From assembly GCF_004011835.1 (NCBI RefSeq), contig NZ_RKLN01000001.1, forward strand, positions 434,001 to 498,000: a DNA stretch of 64,000 nucleotides. The letters are read 5' to 3'. Every line of letters starts with the position of its first letter. The stretch's first letter is position 1. Below are positions 63,062 to 64,000 of the stretch, piece after piece. The translations under genes were made by a program, and so were the position numbers. Origin of the DNA: Rhodococcus spongiicola. GTDB taxonomy: Bacteria; Actinomycetota; Actinomycetes; Mycobacteriales; Mycobacteriaceae. A model generated the notes under the pieces. It worked only from the letters and a program-made list of their open reading frames with translations. It was not told the origin of the DNA and made no database searches.

Positions 63062-63664
63062 CTACGCGCGAACCGTTTCGGCACAGACCGTGAACAGGCG
63101 TTCGTCGTAGACGAACCCTCCCTCCGGGCACACCGTGGGATCGGAGACACCCTCGATGATCTCTGTCACCCGCTCGACGCTGGACGCGTTCGGGTCGTCG
63201 CAGTCCACACGCTGCGGATCGTCGTCGTTGGTGGCGGGCAGGCTCATGCACCCGCCCTCGACCCAATCGACGTCGAGACACAGGACGCCGACATCACTGC
63301 CGAACATGCTCTCGGAGTAGATCTGGTCGACGTCCGACGGACACTGCTCGGAGTCCTTCGCCTTGGCCACCACCTTGTAGTTGGACCCCTCGCTGGCGCA
63401 GACAGCTTCGGCGATCGTTGCGGAATCCATGGTTCCACCCAGACGCACGCAGTCACCGATCTCGACATCGAGGTCGACCCGGCCACCACGGTCGCTGCCT
63501 TCCTGGCCCGCGATTGCCGATTCCGACGTGCTCGGTGAGGAGGACTCAGACGCTGCGTCTGCCGCCGTCGCCGTGCCCTCCGCGGATCCGCCGCAGGCCG
63601 CGGCCAGCATCGTCGCCGCCGCCACAGCGCCGGCACCGACCGATCGTCTCACTAACGTCCACAT
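63062..63664 (-). CDS. LppU-like lipoprotein, copy 1
   Basis: A 200-residue exported lipoprotein: basic LVRRS, hydrophobic core and lipobox LAAACG (Cys24 lipidated). A Ser/Thr/Ala linker (25-55) precedes a domain of the LppU/SCO3897 type: VDLDVEIGDCVRLG, ATIAEAVCASEGSNYKVV, SEQCPSDVDQIY, VLCLDVDWVEGGCMSL and VFT-like ending FVYDERLFTVCAETVRA. Six or more cysteines suggest disulfides. The function is unknown. A paralogue starts 239 bases upstream on the same strand. Confidence 0.8.
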   Translation of the reverse strand: MWTLVRRSVGAGAVAAATMLAAACGGSAEGTATAADAASESSSPSTSESAIAGQEGSDRGGRVDLDVEIGDCVRLGGTMDSATIAEAVCASEGSNYKVVAKAKDSEQCPSDVDQIYSESMFGSDVGVLCLDVDWVEGGCMSLPATNDDDPQRVDCDDPNASSVERVTEIIEGVSDPTVCPEGGFVYDERLFTVCAETVRA

Positions 63665-63852
63665 TGCTCGTCAAACCTTCCCCTCAACCACTCCGGCGGA
63701 GACCAAGCCCCGGCGATCGTTCACGCAGCGATCGCGCGCATCATTGTGATAGAAGGAAACCGTTCGGCACGAATCGTGCAGGTCGAGCGGGCTACCAGGT
63801 CGAGCGGCTGGGGGGCGTTCGGTGCGGTTGCGGGGAGCCAAGCGATAAGCGA

Positions 63853-63888
63853 AGGCCCGGAGGGCGACGTTCGATCCCCTCCGGGCCT
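63853..63888. terminator. Terminator after the second lipoprotein gene
   Basis: AGGCCCGGAGGG / CCCTCCGGGCCT, 12-bp stem with a 12-base loop. Its stem is the same as that at 63016-63047, so gene and terminator were duplicated together. Confidence 0.75.
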
Positions 63889-63903
63889 GCCCACTGGTCG
63901 CGG

Positions 63904-64000
63904 CTACGCGCGAACCGTTTCGAGGCACACCGTGAACCGTCGTTCGTCGTAGATGAATCCTCCCTCCGAACACGGCTCGATGCCGGTAGCACCCTCGACT
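63904..64000 (-). CDS. LppU-like lipoprotein, copy 2 (5' part outside the window)
   Basis: The minus-strand frame is open from the window edge to a TAG at 63904 and gives 31 residues ending CSEGGFIYDERRFTVCLETVRA, nearly the same as the end of the 200-residue lipoprotein at 63062 (CPEGGFVYDERLFTVCAETVRA). The rest lies beyond base 64000. Confidence 0.75.
   Translation of the reverse strand, partial: VEGATGIEPCSEGGFIYDERRFTVCLETVRA

Overview
The window is high-GC actinobacterial DNA, most likely from the Rhodococcus / Prescottella (R. equi) group. Starts are often GTG or TTG, and stop/start overlaps of the GTGA, ATGA and TGATG type are common. The core gene order (ispE, pks16, pth, rplY, prs, glmU, TetR, mfd, mazG, lytic transglycosylase, eno, ftsB-like, DUF501, ppx) matches, in reverse, the order I recall for M. 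tuberculosis Rv1011-Rv1026. Ergothioneine, PrrAB and F420-type LLM genes fit the same group. The species is an inference.

Regions. (1) 1-4540: end of an integrated element beside a class I-shaped tRNA with a UAA anticodon. It holds a DinD/antirepressor-like gene cut by the window edge, an excisionase-like HTH, two divergent XRE regulators, a MmyB-type regulator, an alpha/beta hydrolase and a tyrosine integrase. (2) 4613-17228: core block ppx, DUF501, ftsB-like, eno, transglycosylase, mazG, mfd, TetR (all minus strand), then tRNA-Gln, glmU and prs (plus strand). (3) 17294-26355: DUF2461, a zinc-ribbon/coiled-coil protein and an acetyltransferase, the ergothioneine operon egtABCD with a divergent PLP enzyme that resembles EgtE, then rplY and pth. 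pth ends inside a 14-bp tandem repeat. (4) 26460-44524: accessory DNA lying between pth and pks16. It holds a haloalkane dehalogenase, DoxX, a decayed DUF222/HNH gene, a type VII-type toxin/immunity cassette bounded by 28-bp direct repeats, and a 14-kb type I restriction-modification island. (5) 44607-59741: quinone oxidoreductase/TetR pair with operators, pks16, prfC, an LLM oxidoreductase, prrAB, metabolic genes, ABC-F and ispE. (6) 59894-64000: cspA, the copper genes copZ and copA behind a CsoR-like site, and tandemly duplicated LppU-like lipoproteins.

The most unusual part is the restriction-modification island. hsdR forms one minus-strand unit. hsdM and hsdS sit in a second minus-strand unit that begins with a large protein combining an N-terminal HTH, a methyltransferase fold with broken SAM and catalytic motifs, and a C-terminal target-recognition-like domain. 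That unit continues into a one-motif phospholipase D protein, a membrane PASTA protein and a zinc-ribbon coiled-coil protein. Two plus-strand envelope-type genes and an RNase H-fold gene complete the island. The same 18-bp palindrome (CGATAACC-NN-GGTTATCG) occurs in both divergent intergenic regions, so all four transcription units could share one regulator.
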